Shown: positions 1 to 6,535 of the stretch, in pieces | Layout: each line of letters opens with the position of its first letter | How positions within the stretch are numbered: position 1 is the stretch's first letter | NCBI GenBank assembly: GCA_903905685.1 | Contig: CAIVHI010000133.1 | Location: forward strand, 1 to 11,948 | Direction: 5' to 3' | Length of the DNA stretch: 11,948 bases | Origin: an uncultured Bacteroidota bacterium | Lineage (GTDB): Bacteria > Bacteroidota > Bacteroidia > Chitinophagales > Chitinophagaceae | The notes under the pieces: generated by a model | Databases searched by the model: none | What the model was told of the DNA's origin: nothing | The model's input: the letters and a program-made list of their open reading frames with translations, nothing else | Position numbers and translations under genes: made by a program

Positions 1-776
1 TACTTAGCAAGTACCATATACCTTAATAATAGGTAGACCGCAAAGGTTGTTCCTGTTCCGAGCACTATCGCCCTCTTCCGCGCCGTGCTGCCGTCTCTCC
101 AAAAAACGAAAACGACCGGGATCAAGGCGGCGAACGTGATTGCCGACTCTTTGGCCATCAACCCGAAAAAAAGGCTGCCACAACCCAGCACGAGTTTCGA
201 AACCGACCCAGTGTCGAAATATTGGAGCAACAAGAGGAGCCCGGCGAATGAAGACAGGAAACACAACGACTCATCGCAACTTTTGACGTTGGCAACCACC
301 TCGGTATGGATGGGATGAAGTGCAAACAGCAATGCAGCAAAAAATGCAGCCGGCGTTTGTTGCCGATGAAAAAGCTCATCTAAAAATTTGAACAACACGA
401 CCACGCAGCATGCAAAAATCAGGATGGCGGCAAGGTGGTAGGGCCAGGGGTTGAGGCCCGCACCCGCGTAGATTGCCGAAAACAAGACCAAAGAAAGCGG
501 CCGATACAGGTTTTCCACTTTATCGCGAAAGCCCGCACGGTAGCGGGTGGTGAGCAACTCGGGAATGGCAGACGGCCCCTGCTGAACAAATTTGTTCATG
601 CTGATGGCAGACACGTCGTCGCCAACGAAGCCATTCTTCAGCGTATTGGCATAGGCCAAGAACGACAATGCAAACAGCAGGACATAGATTTTGAATTTCG
701 GGAACCCTGAAACCAGACCGGTGATATAGCCGTCCGATCTGTTTGCCGGGTTGATGTTGTTTGCGGGATTCGCCAT
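1..776 (-). CDS. Membrane glycosyltransferase, TMTC/PMT (GT-C) type, 3' end outside window
   Basis: The frame is open from an ATG at 776 to the left edge (258 codons). It probably transfers a sugar from a lipid carrier at the cytoplasmic membrane; donor and acceptor are unknown. After a polar N-terminus of about 28 residues comes a membrane segment (about 29-43), then YANTLKNGFVGDD, with the acidic pair D53/D54 in the first outer loop where GT-C enzymes hold their catalytic acid. A YRPL motif, several hydrophobic segments and HPIHTEVVANVKSCDES follow; this last motif is characteristic of TMTC-like and Bacteroidota PMT-like proteins. Family members are usually much longer (often over 500 residues, frequently with C-terminal TPRs), so the missing part is probably large. 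The last two visible bases are TA, so the next codon is either Tyr or a stop; Tyr is more likely given family length. It is divergent from the histidine kinase and has its own promoter candidate at 804-834. The family is fairly sure, the substrate is not. Confidence 0.8.
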   Translation of the reverse strand, partial: MANPANNINPANRSDGYITGLVSGFPKFKIYVLLFALSFLAYANTLKNGFVGDDVSAISMNKFVQQGPSAIPELLTTRYRAGFRDKVENLYRPLSLVLFSAIYAGAGLNPWPYHLAAILIFACCVVVLFKFLDELFHRQQTPAAFFAALLFALHPIHTEVVANVKSCDESLCFLSSFAGLLLLLQYFDTGSVSKLVLGCGSLFFGLMAKESAITFAALIPVVFVFWRDGSTARKRAIVLGTGTTFAVYLLLRYMVLAK

Positions 777-803
777 AGCTTGTTGCGTAGTGCAATTCTT
801 TTC

Positions 804-834
804 CAAATATAGAGGCGGCCGCCGTTAATTGAAA
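804..834 (-). promoter_or_regulatory. Candidate Bacteroidota promoter for the membrane glycosyltransferase
   Basis: On the minus strand, TATATTTG (811 to 804) matches the Bacteroidota -7 consensus TAnnTTTG exactly. A TTTC (834 to 831) lies 19 bases upstream, where the -33 TTTG is expected, and matches three of four bases. The element ends 27 bases before the ATG at 776, leaving a short leader. This rests on consensus and position only. Confidence 0.5.
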
Positions 835-933
835 CATTTTGCTTGTCCTCAATCGTAAATATACATTTTGCGCCGAGCGGCAATGTGCGCCTTAAATACC
901 AAGTCTCCTTGGAAAACATTGAAAACGACCGAA

Positions 934-966
934 ATAAACCCGCACTTATGTATAAAAAGGGTTTAT
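934..966. repeat. Inverted repeat, 8-bp arms
   Basis: ATAAACCC (934-941) is matched exactly by GGGTTTAT (959-966) across a 17-base A/T-rich loop. The right arm is followed by CTTTAG, so it resembles a weak terminator on the plus strand. It may equally be part of a folded RNA or chance in A/T-rich sequence. Confidence 0.35.
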
Positions 967-1051
967 CTTTAGAAGTCGCTAATCCTATTGGAAAAATTAT
1001 ATTTAAACAACTATTTGAAAACCGTGTTTCAGTAACTATCTTAGCATTTCG

Positions 1052-1080
1052 TTCAAAAGCCTCTGTGGGTGGCTTTTGAA
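1052..1080. terminator. Terminator-like hairpin upstream of the histidine kinase
   Basis: TTCAAAAGCC (1052-1061) pairs perfectly over 10 bp with GGCTTTTGAA (1071-1080) around a 9-base loop. The AAAAGCC...GGCTTTT form is a common bidirectional terminator shape, with the T-run inside the stem. On the plus strand no known gene lies directly upstream, so it would end an unrecognised transcript; on the minus strand it would shield the spacer from nothing known. The structure is certain, its role is not. Confidence 0.5.
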
Positions 1081-1137
1081 TCGGTCTCCCGGCGGATGTA
1101 GGCAGGTAAAGGTTGGCATGAATAACTGACAGACGAT

Positions 1138-3261
1138 TTGGACAGCGCGCAAAACGATAAATGCAAACTGCTGTTGCAACTGCAACAGCTCGCACAACAG
1201 ATTTCCGAGGCTACGGCCTCGGAAGGTCTTGATGGAGGCATGCGCGAAGAGGCACTCGCAATTCTGAACAATGCTCTTAGACCCACCACGGAAGGCCGGA
1301 TTGAAGAGCCGAACAACGAGTATCTGCCTCAGTTATCCACTTATCGTGTCGCTCCAATTTCAAGGGTAGTGCATGCGGCGAAAGACGACTTCCGTTTCAA
1401 AGCAGTTGTAGACCATATTGGGGAAGCCTTGTTTGCCGACGACCTCCAAGGGCACATTACATTCGCCAACAACCGATTTCTGGAGTTGTTCGGCATTACC
1501 GAGCAAGAATTGGAGGGCAAGACGTGGGAAGATTTCACGGCAACGGAGTATCTTTCGTTCCTAAGAGACCGGCGCGGCAAGCGCTTGGCCGGCTTGGACG
1601 CACCGAACAACTACGAAATTCCATGTATTAGAAAGGATGGTGCCCGACGTTGGATGGAAGTGCACGTTGTGCCGATTGTAATTGACGGCGAAATTCGGGG
1701 TACGCAAACCATTCTGAGGGACATTACGGATAAAAAAGAAACCGAAGCTGCCCGCAGACAGAGTGAACGGAAATTCATTCACGCGCTGGACAACATGAGT
1801 GAAGGCGCCCAACTCATCGGTTTCGACTTTAGATATATTTATGCCAACCGCGAATTCGGCCGCGCCATGAAGTGTGCCGGCGAGGATTTGCGCGGCAAGA
1901 ACGTGTTCGACCTGTTTCCCGATGTTGTGGACACCGAATTTGCGTTGGCACTAAGCAAGTGCCTTAATGAACGGGTAACATTCCGGACGGAAAGCGAATT
2001 CCAGCTCCGCGACGGCGCACTCCTGTGGCTTGATATGAACGTTATAGCCGTTCCCGAGGGCGTTTTCGTACTTACTACCGACATCACCGAAAAGAAGCTG
2101 TCGGAACAACTGTTGAGGCTCAACGAGAAACACTTCGAAGAAATTGGCACCTCACTGCTCGGTGTGATTCTGCAATTCAGGATTGACAGCAATGGGAACA
2201 AGTGGTTTTCTTATGTGAGTACCGGCTGCGCCGACTTTCTCGGGGCGACACCCGAAGAAATTTATGCCGACCCTAGAACGGCTCTACGTGATGTGCACCC
2301 GGACGACGTGGCCAGCATTTACGAATACCTCTATCAAGCCAATGAAGACGAGCAAAAAGGCAATATCGTGTTCCGGGTGAAGGGACGCAAAGAGCGGCAA
2401 TACCGCTGGGTAAAGGCTAGTGCGAACACCAAAATGGTTGGCGGCTCGCGCTATATCAACGCCTACTTGGCCGACGTTACCGAGATAAAACGCGCAGAAC
2501 AACTGCTGGAAACGAGAAACAAAGAGCTGAAGAAAACCAACGAAGAGTTGGACAAGTTTGTATACAGCACGTCTCACGACCTTCGCGGTCCGCTACTTTC
2601 CCTGTTGGGGTTGATACAGTTGAGCGAACAAGCCATTGTGGACATCGACGAACTGAAAGTCTACTTCAAAATGATGAAGAGCGGGATAGCGCGGATAGAC
2701 GACATCATCAAGGAGATACTGAACTATTCGAAGAATGCCCGGTTGGATATGGTGCCGGAGCGTTTGGATATCCGCAGCAAGATAGAGAAAGCCGTAACCG
2801 ACAGCCTACAACAAAGTGCGGAGCTGGCCGATGCCTTCAAAATCAACATCAATGACGCCATACCGTTCTATTCCGACGGTTTCAGGCTTTCAGGAATCAT
2901 CAATAACCTGATATCCAACGCGGTTAAGTACCTGCGCACCGACGAGTCCAACCCCCAAATCAGAATCAGCTTTTATACCACTTCAACGGAGGGCGTTTTG
3001 GAGATTGAGGACAATGGCGAAGGCATTCCCGACGACAAGCAGGAGAAGGTTTTCGAAATGTTCTACCGCAATTCGTCAAAATCGGTAGGCCCCGGGTTGG
3101 GGCTCTACATCTGTCGGGAAATGGTGAACAAATTGTCGGGCAGCATCATCCTGAAATCGAAACCCGGTAGGGGCAGCCATTTCAAAGTGATACTGCCCAA
3201 CTGCGTAGATTCCAGACCCTTCGTGGTCAGCCAATCGGAAGTAAAGGACTATTTGAACTGA
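1138..3261 (+). CDS. Soluble sensor histidine kinase with three PAS domains
   Basis: It probably senses an intracellular signal through PAS domains, autophosphorylates on His and passes phosphate to a response regulator that is not encoded nearby. Domain order: helical N-terminus (1-82), PAS1 (about 83-200, ending ILRDITDKK), PAS2 (about 211-325), PAS3 of the PAS_3 type (about 332-455), coiled coil (about 454-478), HisKA with H480 in STSHDLRGPL, then HATPase_c with N box NNLISNAVKY (589-598), G1 box DNGEGI (625-630), F box FEMFYR and G2 box GPGLGL (651-656). All catalytic boxes are intact. There is no membrane segment, signal peptide or receiver domain, so it is a cytoplasmic orphan kinase. 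The start is uncertain: TAA at 1123-1125 closes the frame, the best candidate is TTG 1138, and the first in-frame ATG is at 1240 (residue 35). An out-of-frame ATG at 1118 suggests a possible one-base indel. The ligand is unknown. Confidence 0.93.
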   Translation: MDSAQNDKCKLLLQLQQLAQQISEATASEGLDGGMREEALAILNNALRPTTEGRIEEPNNEYLPQLSTYRVAPISRVVHAAKDDFRFKAVVDHIGEALFADDLQGHITFANNRFLELFGITEQELEGKTWEDFTATEYLSFLRDRRGKRLAGLDAPNNYEIPCIRKDGARRWMEVHVVPIVIDGEIRGTQTILRDITDKKETEAARRQSERKFIHALDNMSEGAQLIGFDFRYIYANREFGRAMKCAGEDLRGKNVFDLFPDVVDTEFALALSKCLNERVTFRTESEFQLRDGALLWLDMNVIAVPEGVFVLTTDITEKKLSEQLLRLNEKHFEEIGTSLLGVILQFRIDSNGNKWFSYVSTGCADFLGATPEEIYADPRTALRDVHPDDVASIYEYLYQANEDEQKGNIVFRVKGRKERQYRWVKASANTKMVGGSRYINAYLADVTEIKRAEQLLETRNKELKKTNEELDKFVYSTSHDLRGPLLSLLGLIQLSEQAIVDIDELKVYFKMMKSGIARIDDIIKEILNYSKNARLDMVPERLDIRSKIEKAVTDSLQQSAELADAFKININDAIPFYSDGFRLSGIINNLISNAVKYLRTDESNPQIRISFYTTSTEGVLEIEDNGEGIPDDKQEKVFEMFYRNSSKSVGPGLGLYICREMVNKLSGSIILKSKPGRGSHFKVILPNCVDSRPFVVSQSEVKDYLN

Positions 3262-3322
3262 CCTCCAACCGCAAGGGCCGCCACTGCCAGGCCATCTGTT
3301 TGGGCCATTACCCTACTGCCTA

Positions 3323-3646
3323 TCAACGCACTATTTCGGGGCGCAAGTCTTGGCGAAGGATGCGCTCATCTGCCCTTTCCAGTTCGTTGCGGTACCTGAA
3401 CAAGCTCATTTCAGCGCGTCTAAGGTCTTCCAATACGTCACTTTTATGTATACCCCAGGTGCCGTTGGTACCAACTGCAAAAGAGCGGCGGGCATCCCTG
3501 ATTTCGTTGATGACCCGAGTGCAGGAGTTGTAGTGGTCTTGCAATTCGCGGTGGTCTTCGCGAATCCTACCCATATTTTGGGCGAACAGGTAAGTACCGG
3601 TGACGGAAACGGCCAAAATTGCCGCAAACATGATATTCTTTTTCAT
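3323..3646 (-). CDS. Small secreted helical protein, function unknown
   Basis: I do not recognise this 107-residue protein. ATG 3646 was chosen because it opens directly into a signal peptide: MKK, a hydrophobic core, then a likely cut at LFA|Q (after residue 22). The longer frame from 3691 would put a polar 15-residue extension before it. The mature part is strongly charged and probably one or two long helices: it has many Arg/Glu/Asp residues in RIREDHRELQDHYNS and LRRAEMSLFRYRNELERADERI, which suggests a coiled coil. It contains a single Cys (in YNSC). No domain, repeat or catalytic motif is visible. It converges on the histidine kinase with a 61-base gap and is divergent from the PstS-like gene. 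It is likely periplasmic, since there is no lipobox and no outer-membrane sorting tail. Coding is supported by the signal peptide and coherent composition. Confidence 0.7.
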   Translation of the reverse strand: MKKNIMFAAILAVSVTGTYLFAQNMGRIREDHRELQDHYNSCTRVINEIRDARRSFAVGTNGTWGIHKSDVLEDLRRAEMSLFRYRNELERADERILRQDLRPEIVR

Positions 3647-3653
3647 GATTAGA

Positions 3654-3670
3654 GGTCGGAATTGCCGACC
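3654..3670 (-). other. Small hairpin in the leader of the secreted-protein gene
   Basis: GGTCGG (3654-3659) pairs with CCGACC (3665-3670) across a 5-base loop. It lies 8 bases upstream of the ATG at 3646, where a folded leader could affect ribosome access. The structure is seen; any effect is inference. Confidence 0.35.
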
Positions 3671-3674
3671 GATC

Positions 3675-3703
3675 CGCAATTTAGAAAACATATGGAAATT
3701 GCG
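3675..3703 (-). promoter_or_regulatory. Inverted repeat enclosing a possible -7 promoter element
   Basis: CGCAATTT (3675-3682) and AAATTGCG (3696-3703) form a perfect 8-bp inverted repeat with a 13-base spacer. Inside the spacer, on the minus strand, TATGTTTT (3692 to 3685) matches TAnnTTTG in seven of eight positions. No clear -33 TTTG was found. The layout fits a repressor-type operator over the promoter of the gene at 3323-3646, but this is inference. Confidence 0.35.
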
Positions 3704-3867
3704 CCATTAAAAATTGCCTTCCAAGGCATTGTATAGCAATGCCGGGTGAAGTGGCACCGAACGACTTCAAGACGGCACCCATATCGGGACCCATTACCCG
3801 TTAAATTATTGTTACAACCCATACGCATCCCGAAGGGCTTTTTAAAATAGTGGTAAAATTGCATTTT

Positions 3868-4797
3868 ATGCTAAGGTTGAAAGATTTTTTCATTTGTGCA
3901 TGCTTGTTTGTGGTGGTCTCTTCCTGCGGCGGTTCGAAGCCTAAAATTACCGATACGCTGAGTTCGGGTACAATCGACATTTCGGCCGATGAAGCTTACC
4001 GGCCGGTGTTGGATGCCGAAAAAAAGGTGTTCGACAGTTGCTACCCCGACGCCAAAATAACGATACACTATAAAACCGAAGCAGATTGCATTAAGGACCT
4101 CTTCGACAATAAGGCACGCATCGTGTTGATTTCCCGCGATTTATCTAAGGAAGAAAAGGCGGATTGCGAGCAGCAGCAGATTTATGCCACATCGCGCGCC
4201 TTGGCCGTTGATGCCGTCGCCGTCATATCCAACAACTCGGCTCCCGATTCCGAAATCGGGATGAATGTGATCAAGGGCATACTTACCGGGGTATACAAAA
4301 ACAAGTATTCGGTGGTTTTCGACAACAAGAACTCCGGCATGGCGGGCTTTATTTCAGACTCGGTATTGCGTGGGGAAAAACCCGGCAGCAATGTGTTTGC
4401 CGTAGCCGGCGACAGTGCGGCGATAGACTATGTGTCGAAGAAGAGAGACGCTCTGGGATTCGTAGGTCTGAGTTATGTGTGCGCCCCCGAGGACAGCAGC
4501 AATTCAGGCACTTTCATCAACTCCGTGCGGATAATGGCTTTGCAGAACGCAGAAAACACCGGTATCGACAACTCCACACTACGCCCATTCAACAAGCCCT
4601 ACCAAGCCATTATTGCCCGTAGGGCATACCCCCTTTGCCGCAAGCTGTTCTATGTAAGCCGCGAAAGTTACCCCGGACTTGGCACGGGATTTGCCAATTT
4701 TCTTGCACGGGAGCAAGGGCAGCTTATTTTTGCACACGCGCACCTGTTTCCACTCTGTATGAATATCGTAATCCGTGAAGCGGCAATCAACAATTAG
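3868..4797 (+). CDS. PstS-like substrate-binding lipoprotein (PBP-like fold)
   Basis: This 309-residue protein belongs to the PstS-like family of periplasmic-binding-protein folds. ATG 3868 was chosen because it opens directly into a lipoprotein signal: MLRLKDFF, a hydrophobic core, then a VSSC lipobox with lipidated C20. An earlier GTG (3850) only adds six residues. The mature part begins with TIDISADEAYRPVLDAEKKVF, followed by conserved stretches such as IVLISRDLS, ALAVDAVAVI and ALGFVGLSYV. In classical PstS the phosphate ligands sit in a Ser/Thr loop near the N-terminus and in an R-SGT motif; here the matching places read DEAYRP and NKNSGMAGF. Phosphate binding is therefore doubtful. In Bacteroidota such proteins are commonly found beside exbB/exbD/tonB and a TPR gene; the TPR gene follows here after 54 bases, but no tonB is in view. 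It is probably anchored in the inner or outer membrane facing the periplasm. Confidence 0.85.
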   Translation: MLRLKDFFICACLFVVVSSCGGSKPKITDTLSSGTIDISADEAYRPVLDAEKKVFDSCYPDAKITIHYKTEADCIKDLFDNKARIVLISRDLSKEEKADCEQQQIYATSRALAVDAVAVISNNSAPDSEIGMNVIKGILTGVYKNKYSVVFDNKNSGMAGFISDSVLRGEKPGSNVFAVAGDSAAIDYVSKKRDALGFVGLSYVCAPEDSSNSGTFINSVRIMALQNAENTGIDNSTLRPFNKPYQAIIARRAYPLCRKLFYVSRESYPGLGTGFANFLAREQGQLIFAHAHLFPLCMNIVIREAAINN

Positions 4798-4851
4798 CAG
4801 CAGTTTGGAATACCTACAACAATAAAGAAATCGAATTCCGTTAGAGACTAT

Positions 4852-6474
4852 ATGAAAAGCAATATGAAAAAAGCAGCCGTCATTTTTGCCGCCATGGCAT
4901 TTGCCACAGGGTTAAGAGCGCAGAATTTGGAGAGCGGTATCAAGATGTACAACTACAACCGCTGGCAAAGCGCGCAAAAAATACTCTTGCCGCTGGCCGC
5001 CACCGATGCAAAAGCCAACTACTACTTGGGGCTCACCTATTTGGAACTTGGGGACTTGGCAACTGCCGAATCGACCTTCACGAAATTCCCCGAAGACCCT
5101 GCCAACAAGAGCGGGCTCGCACGTTTGGCATTTGCCAAAAACGACAATGGCAAGGGCATGCAGATAGCCAAGGAATTGGCAGAATCGGCCAAGAAAAAAG
5201 AAATTGAACCCCTGAGGTATGCAGCAGATGCCGTTTTGCACAGCAATGGCGGCGACTACCTGCAAGCCGTGAAGTGGGATTCCGCAGCCTACAAAAGAGG
5301 TGCCCACGATGCCGCCATCCTCATTGCCATGGGCGATGCCTTCCGCAAAATATCGGGCGGTGGCGGCGAGGCCATGAACAACTATGAAAACGCATGCGAA
5401 GTAGAGAAGAACAATTCGCTCGGCTACTCCCGCATTGGCGATTTGTGGTTTGATGCCACCAACTACAAATTGGCGCTGGACAACTATTCCAAAGCCAAGG
5501 AGTTCGATGCATCCAATCCCCTGCCCTACAAGGCACTCGCATTGGCCTTCCAACGCTCGGGCAAGTATGACAAAGCATTGGAGAACATTCGCGAATACTT
5601 GAAGTATTCCGACAACTCGTTTGCCGACAAGCGGATGAATGCCCAAATCCTGTATCAGTCCAAAAACTATTGCGATGCCATTAAGGCTGCCAAAGAATTG
5701 CAATCGGTAACCCCCATGGCCGACTCCGTGAAAACGGAACTGGTGGGCATCATCGGGTTCTCGCAAATCTATTGCAACGACTCGATGGAAGCCGTCAAAA
5801 ACATCCGCACCTATCTTTCTATGCAACAACCTTCCAAAATACGCCCGGCAACCTATATAGATTATGGCAAGCTGTGGTTGAAATTGGACAACTTGGACTC
5901 TGCCGCCTATTACTACAGTTTGGGCCTATCTGCTGACACCTCGAAAGACAAAACTGAGACCTACCGCCAATTGGCCGATGCCTACAAGGCGAAAAAGAAC
6001 TACTGCAAATCGGCAGAATGGTATAACAACCTCGTAAAGTCTCGCCCCGAGACACAGGCATCTGACTACGCATGGAGGGGAATCATGTTCTACTTCTGTG
6101 GCGACTACCAAGCCACCATCAACAGCATGGTTGAAATGGAAAAACGTTATCCCGACCAGCCTTCTGCCTACCTGTATGCAGCAAAGGCCGCCGCCGCAAT
6201 AGACTCTACCGATACCAGCGGACTAGCGGTGCCTTATTATGCGCAATGGTTTGAGAAAGTGGGCCCCAATTACGACAAGAAGAACGAATTGAAACCTGCT
6301 TATGGATATCTGTTGGTGTACTACTTCAACAAAGAAGACAAAGACAAGTTGGAGCTGTACAAATCAAAACTCCGTGCGCTTGACCCCGACGATAAATACC
6401 TGAAGCAAATCGAGGCCTTGGAAGAACAAGCCAAAAAGAAGCCCGCAGGAAGCGGTGCCCCGAAAAAGAAATAG
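4852..6474 (+). CDS. Periplasmic tetratricopeptide-repeat protein
   Basis: This 540-residue exported TPR protein probably acts as a protein-binding scaffold in the periplasm. Its signal peptide is MKSNMKK plus a hydrophobic core, with a likely cut at LRA|Q (after residue 23); a second ATG at 4864 is an equally good start. Degenerate TPR helices fill the protein, e.g. ANYYLGLTYLELGDLATAE, PYKALALAFQRSGKYDKALENI, TYIDYGKLWLKLDNLDSAAYYY and TYRQLADAYKAKKNYCKSAEWY. Several repeats carry Tyr-Cys or Phe-Cys at the helix turn (NYC, IYC, FYFC). The C-terminus is a short Lys/Ala/Gly/Pro tail. It follows the PstS-like gene by 54 bases on the same strand, with no clear terminator or promoter between, so the two are probably cotranscribed. 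A strong hairpin lies just after the stop. The family is sure, the partner unknown. Confidence 0.9.
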   Translation: MKSNMKKAAVIFAAMAFATGLRAQNLESGIKMYNYNRWQSAQKILLPLAATDAKANYYLGLTYLELGDLATAESTFTKFPEDPANKSGLARLAFAKNDNGKGMQIAKELAESAKKKEIEPLRYAADAVLHSNGGDYLQAVKWDSAAYKRGAHDAAILIAMGDAFRKISGGGGEAMNNYENACEVEKNNSLGYSRIGDLWFDATNYKLALDNYSKAKEFDASNPLPYKALALAFQRSGKYDKALENIREYLKYSDNSFADKRMNAQILYQSKNYCDAIKAAKELQSVTPMADSVKTELVGIIGFSQIYCNDSMEAVKNIRTYLSMQQPSKIRPATYIDYGKLWLKLDNLDSAAYYYSLGLSADTSKDKTETYRQLADAYKAKKNYCKSAEWYNNLVKSRPETQASDYAWRGIMFYFCGDYQATINSMVEMEKRYPDQPSAYLYAAKAAAAIDSTDTSGLAVPYYAQWFEKVGPNYDKKNELKPAYGYLLVYYFNKEDKDKLELYKSKLRALDPDDKYLKQIEALEEQAKKKPAGSGAPKKK

Positions 6475-6490
6475 TCGATAGTGTTTCGGC

Positions 6491-6535
6491 AAAACGATGG
6501 GTGGATGGCTTTACAGGCTTTCCACCCATCGTTTT
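6491..6535. terminator. Bidirectional terminator between convergent genes
   Basis: AAAACGATGGGTGGA (6491-6505) pairs perfectly over 15 bp with TCCACCCATCGTTTT (6521-6535); the loop has 15 bases. Each strand ends in TTTT, so it can stop both the TPR transcript (stop 6474) and the minus-strand glycosyltransferase. The right arm lies within the last codons of the glycosyltransferase, and its stop codon (6511-6513) sits in the loop. Confidence 0.85.

Larger units (their letters stand above)
777..1137. other. A/T-rich intergenic spacer between divergent genes
   Basis: No convincing gene is present. A 78-codon frame (843-1079, +) opens only with TTG, and its third codon positions are A/T-rich, unlike the neighbouring genes. 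The spacer holds the glycosyltransferase promoter candidate at its left end, an 8-bp inverted repeat at 934-966 and a terminator-like hairpin at 1052-1080. About 940-1050 is clearly richer in A/T than its surroundings. A small RNA or a decayed gene could lie here, but nothing in the sequence proves either. No TAnnTTTG promoter for the kinase was found. Confidence 0.6.

Noticed and set aside
843..1079. A 78-codon plus-strand frame in the spacer
   Set aside because: It opens only with TTG, its codon use differs from neighbouring genes, and its end coincides with the terminator-like hairpin. It is kept only as a possible remnant in the findings.
638..1195. A 185-codon minus-strand frame spanning the spacer
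   Set aside because: It overlaps the glycosyltransferase start, the promoter candidate and the kinase start, and gives no coherent protein.
3262..3322. Search for a terminator between the convergent kinase and small secreted-protein genes
   Set aside because: Only 4-bp GGCC pairings are present and no T-run follows, so none is called.
3725..3743. 7-bp inverted repeat GGCATTG/CAATGCC between the secreted-protein and PstS-like genes
   Set aside because: The stem is short, has no T-run and lies between divergent genes, so it is not a terminator. Chance is a fair explanation.
4912..5829. A 305-codon open frame on the minus strand within the TPR gene
   Set aside because: It is fully antisense to a clear TPR protein with a signal peptide. 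Its translation has no domain-like pattern and is explained by the codon bias of the plus-strand gene.
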